The notes below the pieces were generated by a model that did no database searches, was not told the DNA's origin, and saw only the letters and a program-made list of their open reading frames with translations. A DNA stretch of 64,000 nt from Tersicoccus solisilvae (GTDB lineage Bacteria > Actinomycetota > Actinomycetes > Actinomycetales > Micrococcaceae). This document shows positions 16,413-24,866 of this stretch, one piece after another. A program made the position numbers and the translations under genes. The stretch lies in assembly GCF_014643255.1 (NCBI RefSeq), contig NZ_BMJI01000009.1:1-64000 (forward strand), given 5' to 3'. Positions within the stretch are counted from its first letter, which is position 1. The number at the start of each line of letters is the position of its first letter.

Positions 16413-17789
16413 ATGGCCCAGAGCATCGACACCCTCGTCATCGTCGGCGTCACCGGCGACCTGTCCTCCCGGCTCCTGCTCCCGGCCCTCGGCCAACTGC
16501 TCACCCGGGAGAAGAAGCGGAAGCTGCGGTTGATCGGCGTCGGGACCGAGGACTGGGACGACGCGAAGCTCGCGCAGACGCTCAAGGCCTCCTTCGAGAC
16601 GAGCTCCGCGAAGGGCGCCGCGGTCACGGACCTGATCAAGCACGCCACCTACGTGCGGGCGGACGTCACCGACCGCGACGACGTGCAGCGACTCGTCGAC
16701 GGACTGACGGGCACCCCGGCGTTCTACTTCGCCCTGCCCCCGGCGATCACCGCGCAGTGCTGCGCCCTGTTCGAGCAGACCGGGCTGCCCGACGGCACGG
16801 TCCTCGCCCTGGAGAAGCCGTTCGGCACGGACGAGAAGAGCGCGCGCGCCCTGAACGAGCAACTGGCGCGGCTCGTCCCCGAGGAGCGCGTGTTCCGGGT
16901 GGACCACTTCCTCGGCAAGTCGACCGTGCTGAACCTGCTGGGTCTGCGCTTCGCCAACCGGGTGTTCGAACCCCTGTGGAACCGCGAGCACATCGAGAAG
17001 ATCGACATCGTCTACGACGAGCAGCTCGGCCTCGAGGGCCGCGCCCGGTACTACGACACCGCCGGCGCGATGGTCGACATGATCCAGAGCCACCTGCTGC
17101 AGGTGCTCGCCGTCGTCACCATGGAGGCACCCGCGACCCTCGACCATGAGGACGTCCGGGCGGCGACGGCGACGGCGTTGCGCGCCACCCACGTGTTCGG
17201 CGGCGACCCGGTCGCCTCCTCCCGCCGGGCCCGCTACACCGCGGGCAAGATCGGCCGCCGTACGCTGCCCGCCTACAAGGACGAGAGCGGCGTGGACCCC
17301 GCGCACCACACCGAGACGCTCGCCGAGCTCACCGTCGAGGTGCAGAACTGGCGCTGGTCCGGTGTGCCGCTGACGATGCGGTCGGGCAAGGCGCTCGCGG
17401 CCAAGCGGTCCGAGATCGTCATCACCTTCCGCCCGGTGCCCGAGGTGCCCACCGGCTTCGGCGGTGACCGGCCGGCCAACGTGCTCCGCCTGAGCATGGG
17501 ACCGGACCGGATGGAACTGAACGTGAACATCAACGGCCCGGGTGACCCGCTCGTCCTCGACCAGGCCGTGTTCACGGCGGAGTTCGGCGAGGGAGAACTG
17601 CTGGCCTACGGCGAGGTGCTCAGCGGGCTGCTCGACGCCGACCCGATGCTCTCCATCCGCGGTGACGCGGCGGAGGAGTGCTGGCGGATCGTCGACGCGG
17701 TGCGCGCCGCGTGGAAGGACGACGCGGTGCCGCTGCAGTCGTACCCGGCCGGCTCGAAGGGCCCGGCCACCTGGACGCCGCTGGGCTGA
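16413..17789 (+). CDS. zwf: Glucose-6-phosphate 1-dehydrogenase
   Basis: First step of the oxidative pentose phosphate pathway, making 6-phosphogluconolactone and NADPH. The coenzyme site GVTGDLSSRLLLPAL (from residue 12) replaces the more usual GASGDLA.RKL, and the substrate site RVDHFLGKS (162-170) with the catalytic His165 is intact, as is EKPFGTD. 458 aa is slightly short. It is a lone gene here, not beside tal, opcA or pgl, and it differs from the main actinobacterial zwf in the coenzyme motif, so it may be a second, divergent paralogue. The 3' end is convergent with the App1 gene across a long inverted repeat. Confidence 0.9.
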   Translation: MAQSIDTLVIVGVTGDLSSRLLLPALGQLLTREKKRKLRLIGVGTEDWDDAKLAQTLKASFETSSAKGAAVTDLIKHATYVRADVTDRDDVQRLVDGLTGTPAFYFALPPAITAQCCALFEQTGLPDGTVLALEKPFGTDEKSARALNEQLARLVPEERVFRVDHFLGKSTVLNLLGLRFANRVFEPLWNREHIEKIDIVYDEQLGLEGRARYYDTAGAMVDMIQSHLLQVLAVVTMEAPATLDHEDVRAATATALRATHVFGGDPVASSRRARYTAGKIGRRTLPAYKDESGVDPAHHTETLAELTVEVQNWRWSGVPLTMRSGKALAAKRSEIVITFRPVPEVPTGFGGDRPANVLRLSMGPDRMELNVNINGPGDPLVLDQAVFTAEFGEGELLAYGEVLSGLLDADPMLSIRGDAAEECWRIVDAVRAAWKDDAVPLQSYPAGSKGPATWTPLG

Positions 17790-17802
17790 CAGGCCGCCAT
17801 CC

Positions 17803-17873
17803 GCCAGCTCGTCAATAGATGCTCTGACCGCGGTGGCGGAACGGCCCTTTCGAACATCTATTGACGACCTGGC
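17803..17873. repeat. 22-bp inverted repeat between convergent genes
   Basis: GCCAGCTCGTCAATAGATGCTC (17803-17824) and the reverse complement at 17852-17873 match at 20 of 22 positions, with CGTCAATAGATG/CATCTATTGACG perfect. The loop is 27 nt. It fills the gap between zwf and the App1 gene and is much richer in A/T than its surroundings, unlike an ordinary terminator in this genome. A bidirectional terminator or a small dispersed palindromic element are both possible. Confidence 0.7.
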
Positions 17874-17874
17874 G

Positions 17875-19032
17875 TCAGGGGGTGACGGCGGCCAGGTCCC
17901 GATCGAGTTCGGCGCGGGCCAGCCGCTCCGCCTCGGCGTCGGCGAACCGCACCGCGTCGAGAGCGGCCCGCGCGTCGGCCGCCACCTCCCGCACCTGCTC
18001 CGCCGAGAGCAGGCCGAGGCCGCGGGCGTGGACGGCGGCGCCGACGAACGTGTCGATGAGCGTGATGCCCAGCGCCGCCAGTCGGTCCCGCTCCGCCTCG
18101 GTCGCGGGCACGACGGCGTGGATGTAGACGGCGCGCACCGCGTCCGGCCACTGCGCGACGATCCGCTCGGCGACCTCGACGTCGCCCTGGCCGTTGTCGC
18201 CGACGAAGACGATGCCGTAGTCGGGGAACAGCCGGGTGTACTGCTGCACGTTGACGACCTTCTTCGCCGCCATGGACCCGTGCGTGAACAGGTTGAGCAG
18301 GCTGCCGGAGAGCACGGTGGCGGAGCCGATGCCGCGCGCCTTGACCAGGCGGTGCGTGCCCGACTCGAACAGTCCGAACGGATCGGACGGCCGGGCCGTC
18401 ACGAAGGTGACGTCGCCCAGCGGGTTCTCGGTGCTCGCCGGCCCGCGGTCCAGGCCCGTGTAGAACGCGATGGCGCCGGGGTAGATGGTGCCGCGCGGGA
18501 AGATCCGGTCCTTCAGGTTCGCGAGCAGGGTGTCGTCCACGTCGGAGAGGATCTTCACTCCACCGTGGGTGCCCGCGTGGGCCGCGATGTGGTCGAGGAT
18601 CCGGGTCCGGATGCGCGGGTCGTCGATGTCGCTGAACAGCAGCTTGGCGAGGTCCTGGTGGGTGCCGTCCCCGTCGCACAGGTTGCGCAGAATCCGCAGG
18701 TCCTCCTCGCCCGTGGTCGAGAGGAACACGCGTTCGACGGCGCGCTCGGCGATCGCGGTGGTGGCGCCGGTCTGCAGCGCGGCGACGACGCGGGCGCGCG
18801 CGGGCACGGACAGCTCATCGAGCCGGTCCTCGGTGAGGACGGCGAGGAGCCGGCGCTGGGCGGCCGTGCCCAGCACCGGGTGCCCGACGTCGCCGAGCAG
18901 GGCCTCGACGTCGGCCTCGCGCAGGTAGGCGTCCAGTGCGCCCGCCTCCAGGGTGGTGGCCTGCGGCAGGGCCGCCGTCGGGCGGGCCTGGGGGCGAGAC
19001 CGGCGCAGCAGCGCCCGGATCCGGTTCAACAT
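17875..19032 (-). CDS. App1-family phosphatidate phosphatase-like protein
   Basis: A 385-aa member of the App1 (PF09949) HAD-like phosphatases; yeast App1 dephosphorylates phosphatidate. The catalytic motif DVDDT (residues 164-168, in ILSDVDDTLLANLKD) has both aspartates, and FVGDNGQGDVEVAE is the acidic metal motif. THGSMAAKKVV supplies the lysine. The N-terminal 150 residues are helical and not recognised. The gene lies 43 bp downstream of corA on the same strand with a clear GAAGGAG ribosome site, so the two probably form an operon; a Mg-dependent phosphatase beside a Mg transporter makes sense but is not proof of a link. Confidence 0.85.
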   Translation of the reverse strand: MLNRIRALLRRSRPQARPTAALPQATTLEAGALDAYLREADVEALLGDVGHPVLGTAAQRRLLAVLTEDRLDELSVPARARVVAALQTGATTAIAERAVERVFLSTTGEEDLRILRNLCDGDGTHQDLAKLLFSDIDDPRIRTRILDHIAAHAGTHGGVKILSDVDDTLLANLKDRIFPRGTIYPGAIAFYTGLDRGPASTENPLGDVTFVTARPSDPFGLFESGTHRLVKARGIGSATVLSGSLLNLFTHGSMAAKKVVNVQQYTRLFPDYGIVFVGDNGQGDVEVAERIVAQWPDAVRAVYIHAVVPATEAERDRLAALGITLIDTFVGAAVHARGLGLLSAEQVREVAADARAALDAVRFADAEAERLARAELDRDLAAVTP

Positions 19033-19075
19033 GAGGGCTCCTTCGATGCGCCGGTGCTCCGGCGGTCGGTGGCGT

Positions 19076-20068
19076 TCACAGCCACTTGTTGTGTTTGAAG
19101 ACGAGCCACAGCACCACGCCCATGCCGACCATCAGGGTCAGCGCGAACGGGTACCCCAGCAGCCAGTGCAGTTCGGGCATGTGGTCGAAGTTCATGCCGT
19201 AGACGCTCGCGATCAGCGTGGGGGCGAACAGGATGGCCGCCCACGAGGAGATCTTCTTGACCTGTTCGTTCTGCCGGGCGGCCTGTTCGTTCTGCCGGTT
19301 GGTGGTCAGCGTGGAGTCCACCTGCAGGATCTCCTGCAGCAGCGTCCGGAAGCCGTCGACCTGGCCGTTCACCCGGGCGACGTGGTCGGCGACGTCACGC
19401 ACGTTGCGGCGCAGCTCCTTGTGCACGGTGAACAGGTCGAAGCCCGAGCCGATCCGGTCGAGCATGTGCACGAGGGGGTGGACGGCCCGCTGGAACGCGA
19501 TCACCTCGCGGGAGAGCTCGTAGATGCGCCGGGTGACGGCGGCGTCGCCGGCGAACACCTGGTCCTCGATCTGGTCGATGTCGGTCTGGAGGCCGTCGGC
19601 CACGGGGCCGTAGTCGTCGACCACCTGATCGATGATGGCGTACAGGACGGCCATCGGTCCCAGGGCCAGCAGCTCCCCGTCGGCCTCGAGCCGGCTGCGC
19701 ACCGGCGCCATGGGGGAGGCCTCGGTGTGCCGGACGGTGATGACGAAGTCCTTGCCGGTGAACACGTGCAGCTCCCCGAACTCCACCCGTTCCTCGGCGT
19801 CCACGTACCGGGCCGGCCGCAGCACGGTGAACAGCACGTCGTCGTACAGCTCCACCTTCGGGCGCTGGTGGGCGTTGATCGTGTCCTCGACCGCGAGCGG
19901 GTGCAGCCCGAACTCGGCGGCGACGGTGCTCATCTCCTCCTCGGTGGGCCGGTACAGGCCGATCCAGCCCATCCCGCCGTAGGCGCGCATGGTCTCGAAC
20001 GTCTGCTCGAGGTCCAGCGGCTCGGTGGTCCGCGCACCCATCACGTAGACCGCATTGTCGATGATCAC
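19076..20068 (-). CDS. corA: CorA family magnesium/cobalt transporter
   Basis: Pentameric inner-membrane Mg2+ channel, 330 aa. The soluble N-terminal domain has the family segment HPLAVEDTINAHQRPKVE; two C-terminal membrane helices are joined by the selectivity loop YGMNF (residues 290-294), followed by a basic C-terminus (KHNKWL). The start ATG 20068 is preceded by CATAAT nine bases upstream, so the leader is very short. It heads a two-gene unit with the App1 phosphatase gene. Confidence 0.94.
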   Translation of the reverse strand: MIIDNAVYVMGARTTEPLDLEQTFETMRAYGGMGWIGLYRPTEEEMSTVAAEFGLHPLAVEDTINAHQRPKVELYDDVLFTVLRPARYVDAEERVEFGELHVFTGKDFVITVRHTEASPMAPVRSRLEADGELLALGPMAVLYAIIDQVVDDYGPVADGLQTDIDQIEDQVFAGDAAVTRRIYELSREVIAFQRAVHPLVHMLDRIGSGFDLFTVHKELRRNVRDVADHVARVNGQVDGFRTLLQEILQVDSTLTTNRQNEQAARQNEQVKKISSWAAILFAPTLIASVYGMNFDHMPELHWLLGYPFALTLMVGMGVVLWLVFKHNKWL

Positions 20069-20150
20069 CGGTCAATTATGCGGCGCGGATCACGATGGAG
20101 AATGGATACCGCGGCCGGGAGACCCGGACGCCCGGGTGAGGGAGGTCCCT

Positions 20151-20609
20151 GTGGTGCAGAGCAAGGCGCCGACCGTCGAGGCGTACCTGGCGGAACTGGA
20201 GCCGGAACGTCGCGGCCTGGTCGCCGCGCTGATCAAGGCGATCGAGGCGCGGATCGACCCCGGTTACGAGTTGACGATGGCGTGGGGGATGCCGACCTGG
20301 GTGGTTCCGCTCGACCGCTACCCGACCGGCTATCTCGGCAACCCGGCGCAGGGCGTGCCCTACCTCAGCGTCGCCAGCCAGAAGCAGTACCTCGCCTACT
20401 ACCATCCGGGATTCGATGCCGATCCCGCCCTGGCCGAGTGGTTCCGCGGCGCCTGGGCGCAGACGGGCCTGCCCCTGTCGCTGGGCAGATCCTGCCTCCG
20501 GCTGCGCCCGACCGCGCCGATCCCGTACGCCCTGCTGGGCGAGCTCGCGGGCCGGGTCGGCTTGGAGGAGCACCTGGACCGCTACGAGCAGGCCCGCGCG
20601 GGGCGCTGA
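20151..20609 (+). CDS. DUF1801 domain-containing protein
   Basis: A 152-aa cytosolic protein of the YdhG-like DUF1801 family, function unknown. Recognised from VQSKAPTVEAYLAELEPERR at the N-terminus, the MAWGMPTWVVPLDRYPTGY middle strand and YLSVASQKQYLAYYHPGF. GTG 20151 is preceded by GGGAGG at 5-nt spacing; a second GTG at 20154 is possible. The C-terminal lysine/arginine patch of some family members (SCLRLRPTAPIPYALLGEL) is present. It is divergent from corA and 40 bp upstream of the sugar-kinase gene, which has its own promoter candidate. Confidence 0.85.
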   Translation: MVQSKAPTVEAYLAELEPERRGLVAALIKAIEARIDPGYELTMAWGMPTWVVPLDRYPTGYLGNPAQGVPYLSVASQKQYLAYYHPGFDADPALAEWFRGAWAQTGLPLSLGRSCLRLRPTAPIPYALLGELAGRVGLEEHLDRYEQARAGR

Positions 20610-20637
20610 CCGGCCGCGTCTCGTCGACCGCGGTCAG

Positions 20638-20643
20638 TAGGGT
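20638..20643 (+). promoter_or_regulatory. -10 element, leaderless type, for the BadF-type kinase gene
   Basis: TAGGGT ends six bases before the ATG at 20650. Confidence 0.5.
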
Positions 20644-20649
20644 AGGGGC

Positions 20650-21615
20650 ATGACCCAGACCCCCGGCCGGGACCCGGCCGCCTCCGATGCCGCCCCGGCA
20701 CCTCCGGCGACCGTCGTCGGGATGGACATCGGCGGCTCCAAGACGCGCGGCCTGCTGATCCGGGGCGGCGCCGTCGTCGACGAGCGGCAGGCGGGCAGTG
20801 CCAACACCCAGTCGGTCAGCGAGCAGACGGCCGTCGCCAGCCTGCGCGACCTGTTCGCCGCGTTCGGTGACCCGCGGCCCGACCTGGTCATCGCCGGCTC
20901 CGGGGGCATCGACACGGCCGAGGACGCCCAGCGGCTGCGCGACCTGATCGCGCCCCACGCCCCGGGCGCCGAGGTGATCGTCGTCCACGACACCCGGCTC
21001 ACCCTCGCCGCGGGCCGCACCAGCACCGGTGTCGCCGTCATCGCCGGCACCGGGTCCGTGGCCTGGGGGCGCAACGAGGCGGGCCGCACCGCCCGCGCCG
21101 GGGGCTGGGGCTACCTGCTCGGCGACGAGGGCAGCGGCTACTGGCTGGCACGCGAGGCCGCCCGCGCCGCGCTGCACCGGTTCAACCTGGACCAGCCGGT
21201 CAGCCCGCTCGGCGCGGGGCTGCTCGAGGCGTGCGGCCTCACCGACCCCGAGCAGCTGATCGCGCACTTCCACTTCGGCACCGACCGCCGTTACTGGGCC
21301 GCCCGGTCCCCGGTCGTGTACACCGCCGCCGACGAGGGCGACCGGGACGCGCTGCGCATCATCCAGGTCGGCGCCGAGCACCTGGCCGACCTCGCCACCC
21401 AGGTCGCCCGCCAGCTGGGCGTCGCCGGGCCGATCGTGCTCGGCAGCGGCATCGGCATGCACCAGCCCCGCACTCAGCGGGCCTTCGCCGCGCTGATGGC
21501 CGACCGCGGCTGCCCGGAGGTGCGGGTCCTGGACCAGGAGCCCGTGTACGGGGTGCTGCAGCTGCTCGCCGATCGCGCCGCCGGCATCGTCCTGGAGAGC
21601 TACACCGAGTCCTGA
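20650..21615 (+). CDS. N-acetylglucosamine kinase-like protein (BadF/BadG/BcrA/BcrD ATPase family)
   Basis: ASKHA-fold kinase of 321 aa. PHOSPHATE 1 motif is VVGMDIGGSKTRGLLI (residue 19 on), PHOSPHATE 2 is VAVIAGTGSVAWGRN, then GGWGYLLGDEGSGYWLAREA is the signature of actinobacterial GlcNAc/glucosamine kinases; the ADENOSINE motif is IVLGSGIG. It most likely phosphorylates an amino sugar from cell-wall turnover. No transporter or nagA/nagB gene is nearby, so the substrate is unproven. A hairpin (21627-21670) follows the stop. Confidence 0.88.
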   Translation: MTQTPGRDPAASDAAPAPPATVVGMDIGGSKTRGLLIRGGAVVDERQAGSANTQSVSEQTAVASLRDLFAAFGDPRPDLVIAGSGGIDTAEDAQRLRDLIAPHAPGAEVIVVHDTRLTLAAGRTSTGVAVIAGTGSVAWGRNEAGRTARAGGWGYLLGDEGSGYWLAREAARAALHRFNLDQPVSPLGAGLLEACGLTDPEQLIAHFHFGTDRRYWAARSPVVYTAADEGDRDALRIIQVGAEHLADLATQVARQLGVAGPIVLGSGIGMHQPRTQRAFAALMADRGCPEVRVLDQEPVYGVLQLLADRAAGIVLESYTES

Positions 21616-21626
21616 CCCGCCGACCG

Positions 21627-21670
21627 GAGCGGGCCCGACGCGCGTCATCGTTGCGCCGCCCGGCCCGCTC
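21627..21670 (+). terminator. Hairpin after the sugar-kinase gene
   Basis: GAGCGGGCC (21627-21635) pairs perfectly with GGCCCGCTC (21662-21670) across a 26-nt loop, starting 12 bases after the stop codon. Confidence 0.5.
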
Positions 21671-21723
21671 GGCGACGATGGCACGAGGATGACACCACGA
21701 GCCCACCACGAGAAGGAGCCCAC

Positions 21724-22113
21724 ATGAGCCCCGACATCAGGATCGACAGCCTCATCGGCCGTACCGTGCTCGACGACGCCGGCGAGAAGGTCGGCAAGAT
21801 CGGCCAGGTCTACCTCGACAACGAGAACGGCAAGCCGACCTGGGTCACCGTCAAGACCGGGCTGTTCGGGCGGCAGGCGTTCGTGCCCATCGGCCTGCTC
21901 GGCCACACCGACGACGGCGCCACCGTCCCCTTCAGCGCGGACGTGCTCAAGGACAGCCCCGAGATCGACGTGGCGAAGGACCTGGGCCGCAGCCGCGAGG
22001 AGGCCCTCTACCGGTACTACGGCGTCACCCGCGAGACGGCCGACCAGCGCGCCGCCGACGCGGGGCACCGGTACGTCCGGCCCGGCGCCGACGACGGCGA
22101 CACCCTGCGCTGA
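21724..22113 (+). CDS. PRC-barrel domain-containing protein
   Basis: A 129-aa protein with a single PRC barrel (residues 6-75: SLIGRTVLDDAGEKVGKIGQ, then WVTVKTGLFGRQAFVPI) and a short helical tail with the EALYRYYGV motif. It is a clear paralogue of the N-terminal half of the protein at 38366-39196 but lacks the DUF2382 domain. Strong ribosome site (GAAGGAG) before ATG 21724. PRC barrels bind RNA or protein partners; in actinobacteria such proteins are mostly stress-induced and of unknown role. Confidence 0.88.
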   Translation: MSPDIRIDSLIGRTVLDDAGEKVGKIGQVYLDNENGKPTWVTVKTGLFGRQAFVPIGLLGHTDDGATVPFSADVLKDSPEIDVAKDLGRSREEALYRYYGVTRETADQRAADAGHRYVRPGADDGDTLR

Positions 22114-22129
22114 CCGGCACCCCCGCCTG

Positions 22130-22576
22130 TCAGGGGGAGAGCATCGGCCGGTGCTCGTAGAACGTCTGCAGCACCACGGTCGTGCGGGTGTTGACGGACG
22201 CCCGGTGCCGGATCTCGCTGACGAGGGCCTCGAGCTCCCGGGGGGACGCGACCCGCACGAAGAGCATGTACGCGGCGTCCCCGGCGACCGAGTGGCACGC
22301 CTCGATCGCGGTCAGCGGTTCGAGCAGCCGGGGCGCGTCGTCGGGCTGCCGTGGGTCGAGCGGCGTGATCTCGATGAAGGCGGAGAGCGGGCGACCCACG
22401 GCCTCCGGGTCGAGGATCGCCTGGTAGCCGACGATCACCCCGCTGTTCTCCAGCTTCCTCAGCCGGGCCTGCACCGCCGAGACCGACAGGCCGACCCGCT
22501 CCGACAGCTGGGCGAGGGTGGCCCGCGGGTCGTGGGAGACCTCCGCCGCCAGCCGCACGTCGACAGGGTCGTCCAT
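22130..22576 (-). CDS. Lrp/AsnC family transcriptional regulator
   Basis: A 148-aa feast/famine regulator: winged helix (residues 5-60; DPRATLAQLSERVGLSVSAV recognition region and LRKLENSGVIVGY wing) followed by the RAM ligand domain (FIEITPLDPRQ, ACHSVAGDAAYMLFVRV, TRTTVVLQTFYEHRPM). It is divergent from the DUF6421-SDR-aldehyde dehydrogenase operon across 123 bp that hold two similar palindromes, so it very likely controls that operon and itself. The ligand is probably an amino acid or its derivative, which would suit an aldehyde dehydrogenase pathway. Confidence 0.92.
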   Translation of the reverse strand: MDDPVDVRLAAEVSHDPRATLAQLSERVGLSVSAVQARLRKLENSGVIVGYQAILDPEAVGRPLSAFIEITPLDPRQPDDAPRLLEPLTAIEACHSVAGDAAYMLFVRVASPRELEALVSEIRHRASVNTRTTVVLQTFYEHRPMLSP

Positions 22577-22609
22577 GGCGGCAGGCTACCAGCCCGGGGC
22601 GGGCGCGGA

Positions 22610-22675
22610 TTGACAGCCCGACGAATCGTGCCGAAGATATTCCTGTTGAGTAGTCGTTCTACCGGAAACATTCCG
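22610..22675. promoter_or_regulatory. Divergent Lrp control region with two operator-like palindromes
   Basis: GAAGATATTC (GAA-N4-TTC, 22633-22642) and CGGAAACATTCCG (22663-22675, CGGAA-N3-TTCCG) have centres about 31 bp apart, three helical turns, as expected for an Lrp octamer or dimer pair. TTGACA at 22610-22615 is a possible -35 for the DUF6421 operon; the -10 is weak. Both sites lie between the promoter and the DUF6421 ribosome site (AGGAGGG, 22687-22693). Confidence 0.45.
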
Positions 22676-22699
22676 TCAGCGATCGCAGGAGGGTTGATC

Positions 22700-24130
22700 A
22701 TGTCCACGTCTGTGCAGACGGCGCCGGCCATCATCGGCGAACCCGAGGTCGTCGAGGATGCCCGCAACGTCGAGTCGACCGGGGCATGGCGCCGGTTGAA
22801 GGCGGCCGCCACCCGCCTCCAGGGGCGGCAGGTCCGGGACGGGTCGATCCCCGCGCGAGGTGAGCACCCGGCCGCACGCGCGGACGTCGAGCAGCTCGTC
22901 GCCGCGATCGAGCAGCTCGCGCCGCTGTTTCCTCACGACGAGGCCTACCTGGCGGCCCTGCCCCTCGACTTCGCGCGCTGGGTCGACGGCGGCTTCGGTG
23001 TTCCGGACTTCCTCGATTCCCTGCTCGCGTTCCACCCCGAGCAGCACCGCGTCGACGGCCTGCGGCACCTCGTCGTGTTCCCGATGTCCACGCAGAACGG
23101 CTCCGCCGACCGGCACGTCGAGGCCCTGATCGTCGAGACCGTCTGGCCCGAGTTCATCGCGGCCCTGGAGGCCGGCGAGTACGGGAACCGGCTGTTCGTG
23201 TCCCTGCGGCTGATCGACTTCACCTCCGGCTACGACACGAACGCGGCCGTGCTGTTTCCCGAGACGGTGGCCGTGCGGGAGGTCCCGCCGTTCACCTGGG
23301 GCGCAATCTTCCAGGACCGCGAGGCCGCGCGGTACCGCCGGGTCGTCGCCGCCGCCACCGAGATCACCGGACTGGTGCTGCCCGACGACGCGGCGGCGCT
23401 GCTCGCCGACCAGGACCTGGCCGAGAAGACCTTCGTCATGTGGGACCTCATCCACGACCGCACCCACATGCGCGGGGACCTGCCGTTCGACCCCTTCATG
23501 ATCAAGCAGCGGATGCCGTACTTCCTCTACTCGCTCGAGGAGCTGCGCTGCGACCTGACGGCGTACCGCGAGTCGGTGGCGATCCAGCGCACGCTCGACG
23601 CCCGGTCCGCGGCGGGGGAGGAGCTCACGGCGCTCGAGGAGCAGACCCGGCGGCACGCCGGACTCGTCCAGCACGCGGTGCTCCTCGACCGGATCTTCCG
23701 CTTCGCCATCACCGGGTCCCGGGTGCGCAACTACGACGGGCTCGGCGGTCAGCTGCTGTTCGCGTGGCTGCACCGCAGGCACGTCCTCCAGTGGCGCGAC
23801 GTCGAACTGAGCATCGACGAGGACCGGGTCGCCGACGCGGTGGTCGAGCTCGGCGACGCCATCGACGCTCTTTACTGGGAGTCGATCGACCGACCCAAGA
23901 CGGTGCACTGGCTCAAGGCGTACGAACTCGTCGCATCGGTCGTCACCCCGAATCCCGCGTCCGTGTGGGCGGCCGGGCTTCCCCGCGAGGTGCTGGCGGG
24001 ACCGCCGCGCGGCTACACGGACCTGGTGATGGACGACGAGTTCCCGCTGTCGATGTTCTTCGAGGCGCTGGAGAGGAAGATGAGGGACGTCATCGCGTCG
24101 ACGGCCGGTATCCGCGCCACCGACGGCTGA
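22700..24130 (+). CDS. DUF6421 family protein
   Basis: A 476-aa protein of an uncharacterised family. No membrane segment or signal peptide. The most conserved-looking stretch is WDLIHDRTHMRGDLPFDPFM around residue 255, in which two histidines and acidic residues could bind a metal; others are PMSTQNGSADRHVEAL and LRLIDFTSGYDTNAAVLFPE. ATG 22700 has a strong AGGAGGG site. It leads a three-gene operon with an SDR (46-bp gap) and an aldehyde dehydrogenase (4-nt overlap), controlled by the divergent Lrp regulator. This suggests a catabolic enzyme that produces the alcohol or aldehyde handled by the other two; that is inference. Confidence 0.85.
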   Translation: MSTSVQTAPAIIGEPEVVEDARNVESTGAWRRLKAAATRLQGRQVRDGSIPARGEHPAARADVEQLVAAIEQLAPLFPHDEAYLAALPLDFARWVDGGFGVPDFLDSLLAFHPEQHRVDGLRHLVVFPMSTQNGSADRHVEALIVETVWPEFIAALEAGEYGNRLFVSLRLIDFTSGYDTNAAVLFPETVAVREVPPFTWGAIFQDREAARYRRVVAAATEITGLVLPDDAAALLADQDLAEKTFVMWDLIHDRTHMRGDLPFDPFMIKQRMPYFLYSLEELRCDLTAYRESVAIQRTLDARSAAGEELTALEEQTRRHAGLVQHAVLLDRIFRFAITGSRVRNYDGLGGQLLFAWLHRRHVLQWRDVELSIDEDRVADAVVELGDAIDALYWESIDRPKTVHWLKAYELVASVVTPNPASVWAAGLPREVLAGPPRGYTDLVMDDEFPLSMFFEALERKMRDVIASTAGIRATDG

Positions 24131-24176
24131 CACACCCGCGGACGACCCCACCGACGACCGAGGAGGCGACCGGGCG

Positions 24177-24866
24177 ATGGCGGACCTGACCGGCCGGACC
24201 ATGCTGATCGTGGGGGCCACGAGTGCCTCCGGGCGGGCGGCCACGGGCGTCCTGGCCGCGGCCGGCGCCCGGGTCGTCGCGACCGGACGCAGCGCGCCGC
24301 GCCTGCGTCCGCTCGCCGAGCTGGGCGCCCGCGTGGAGACCCTGGACCCGACCGACGAGGCCGACGTCGGCGAGCTCGCCACCCGGTTGCGCCGGGACGG
24401 GGTGAGCGTCGACGGCCTGCTCCCCCTCGTGGGCGGCTGGCGCGGCGGTGGGGGCCTCGCCGGGCAGACGGAGGCCGACTACCGCGCGCTGGAGCCCTCC
24501 CTGACCGCGCTGCGCCACGTCAGCCGCGCCTTCGACGGCGACCTGCGGGCCTCGGCCGCGGGCCGGCTCGCCGTCGTCTCCTCGACGGCCGTCGCGTGCC
24601 CGCTCGCGGGCGGCGCGAACTACGCCGCGGTCAAGGCCGCGAGCGAGGCCTGGACCCGGGCGGTCGCCCACGGGTACGCGAAGGCCGCCCGCGACGCCGG
24701 CGCCCCGCTGCGCGCGGCGGCCGTGATCTTCCGGGTGAGGGCCCTGGACGGCCTGCAGGACCGCCTCGCGGCCTCCGTGGCACGGCTGTGGGACGCCCAC
24801 CCGGAGGCCCTGAACGGCACCATCATCGAGCTCACCGACGACGACCCTGCAGGAGGAACCCCATGA
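24177..24866 (+). CDS. SDR family NAD(P)-dependent oxidoreductase
   Basis: Short-chain dehydrogenase of 229 aa. The cofactor motif GATSASGRAA (residues 13-22) departs from TGxxxGIG in having Ser-Gly where Gly-Ile-Gly is usual. The catalytic Ser is in VVSSTAV and the Tyr/Lys pair in NYAAVKAASEAW (YxxxK). The expected NNAG segment is replaced by PLVGGWRGG. Such variation occurs in SDRs of this operon type, so it is probably active but may have altered cofactor geometry. The stop overlaps the aldehyde dehydrogenase start (ATGA). Confidence 0.85.
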   Translation: MADLTGRTMLIVGATSASGRAATGVLAAAGARVVATGRSAPRLRPLAELGARVETLDPTDEADVGELATRLRRDGVSVDGLLPLVGGWRGGGGLAGQTEADYRALEPSLTALRHVSRAFDGDLRASAAGRLAVVSSTAVACPLAGGANYAAVKAASEAWTRAVAHGYAKAARDAGAPLRAAAVIFRVRALDGLQDRLAASVARLWDAHPEALNGTIIELTDDDPAGGTP

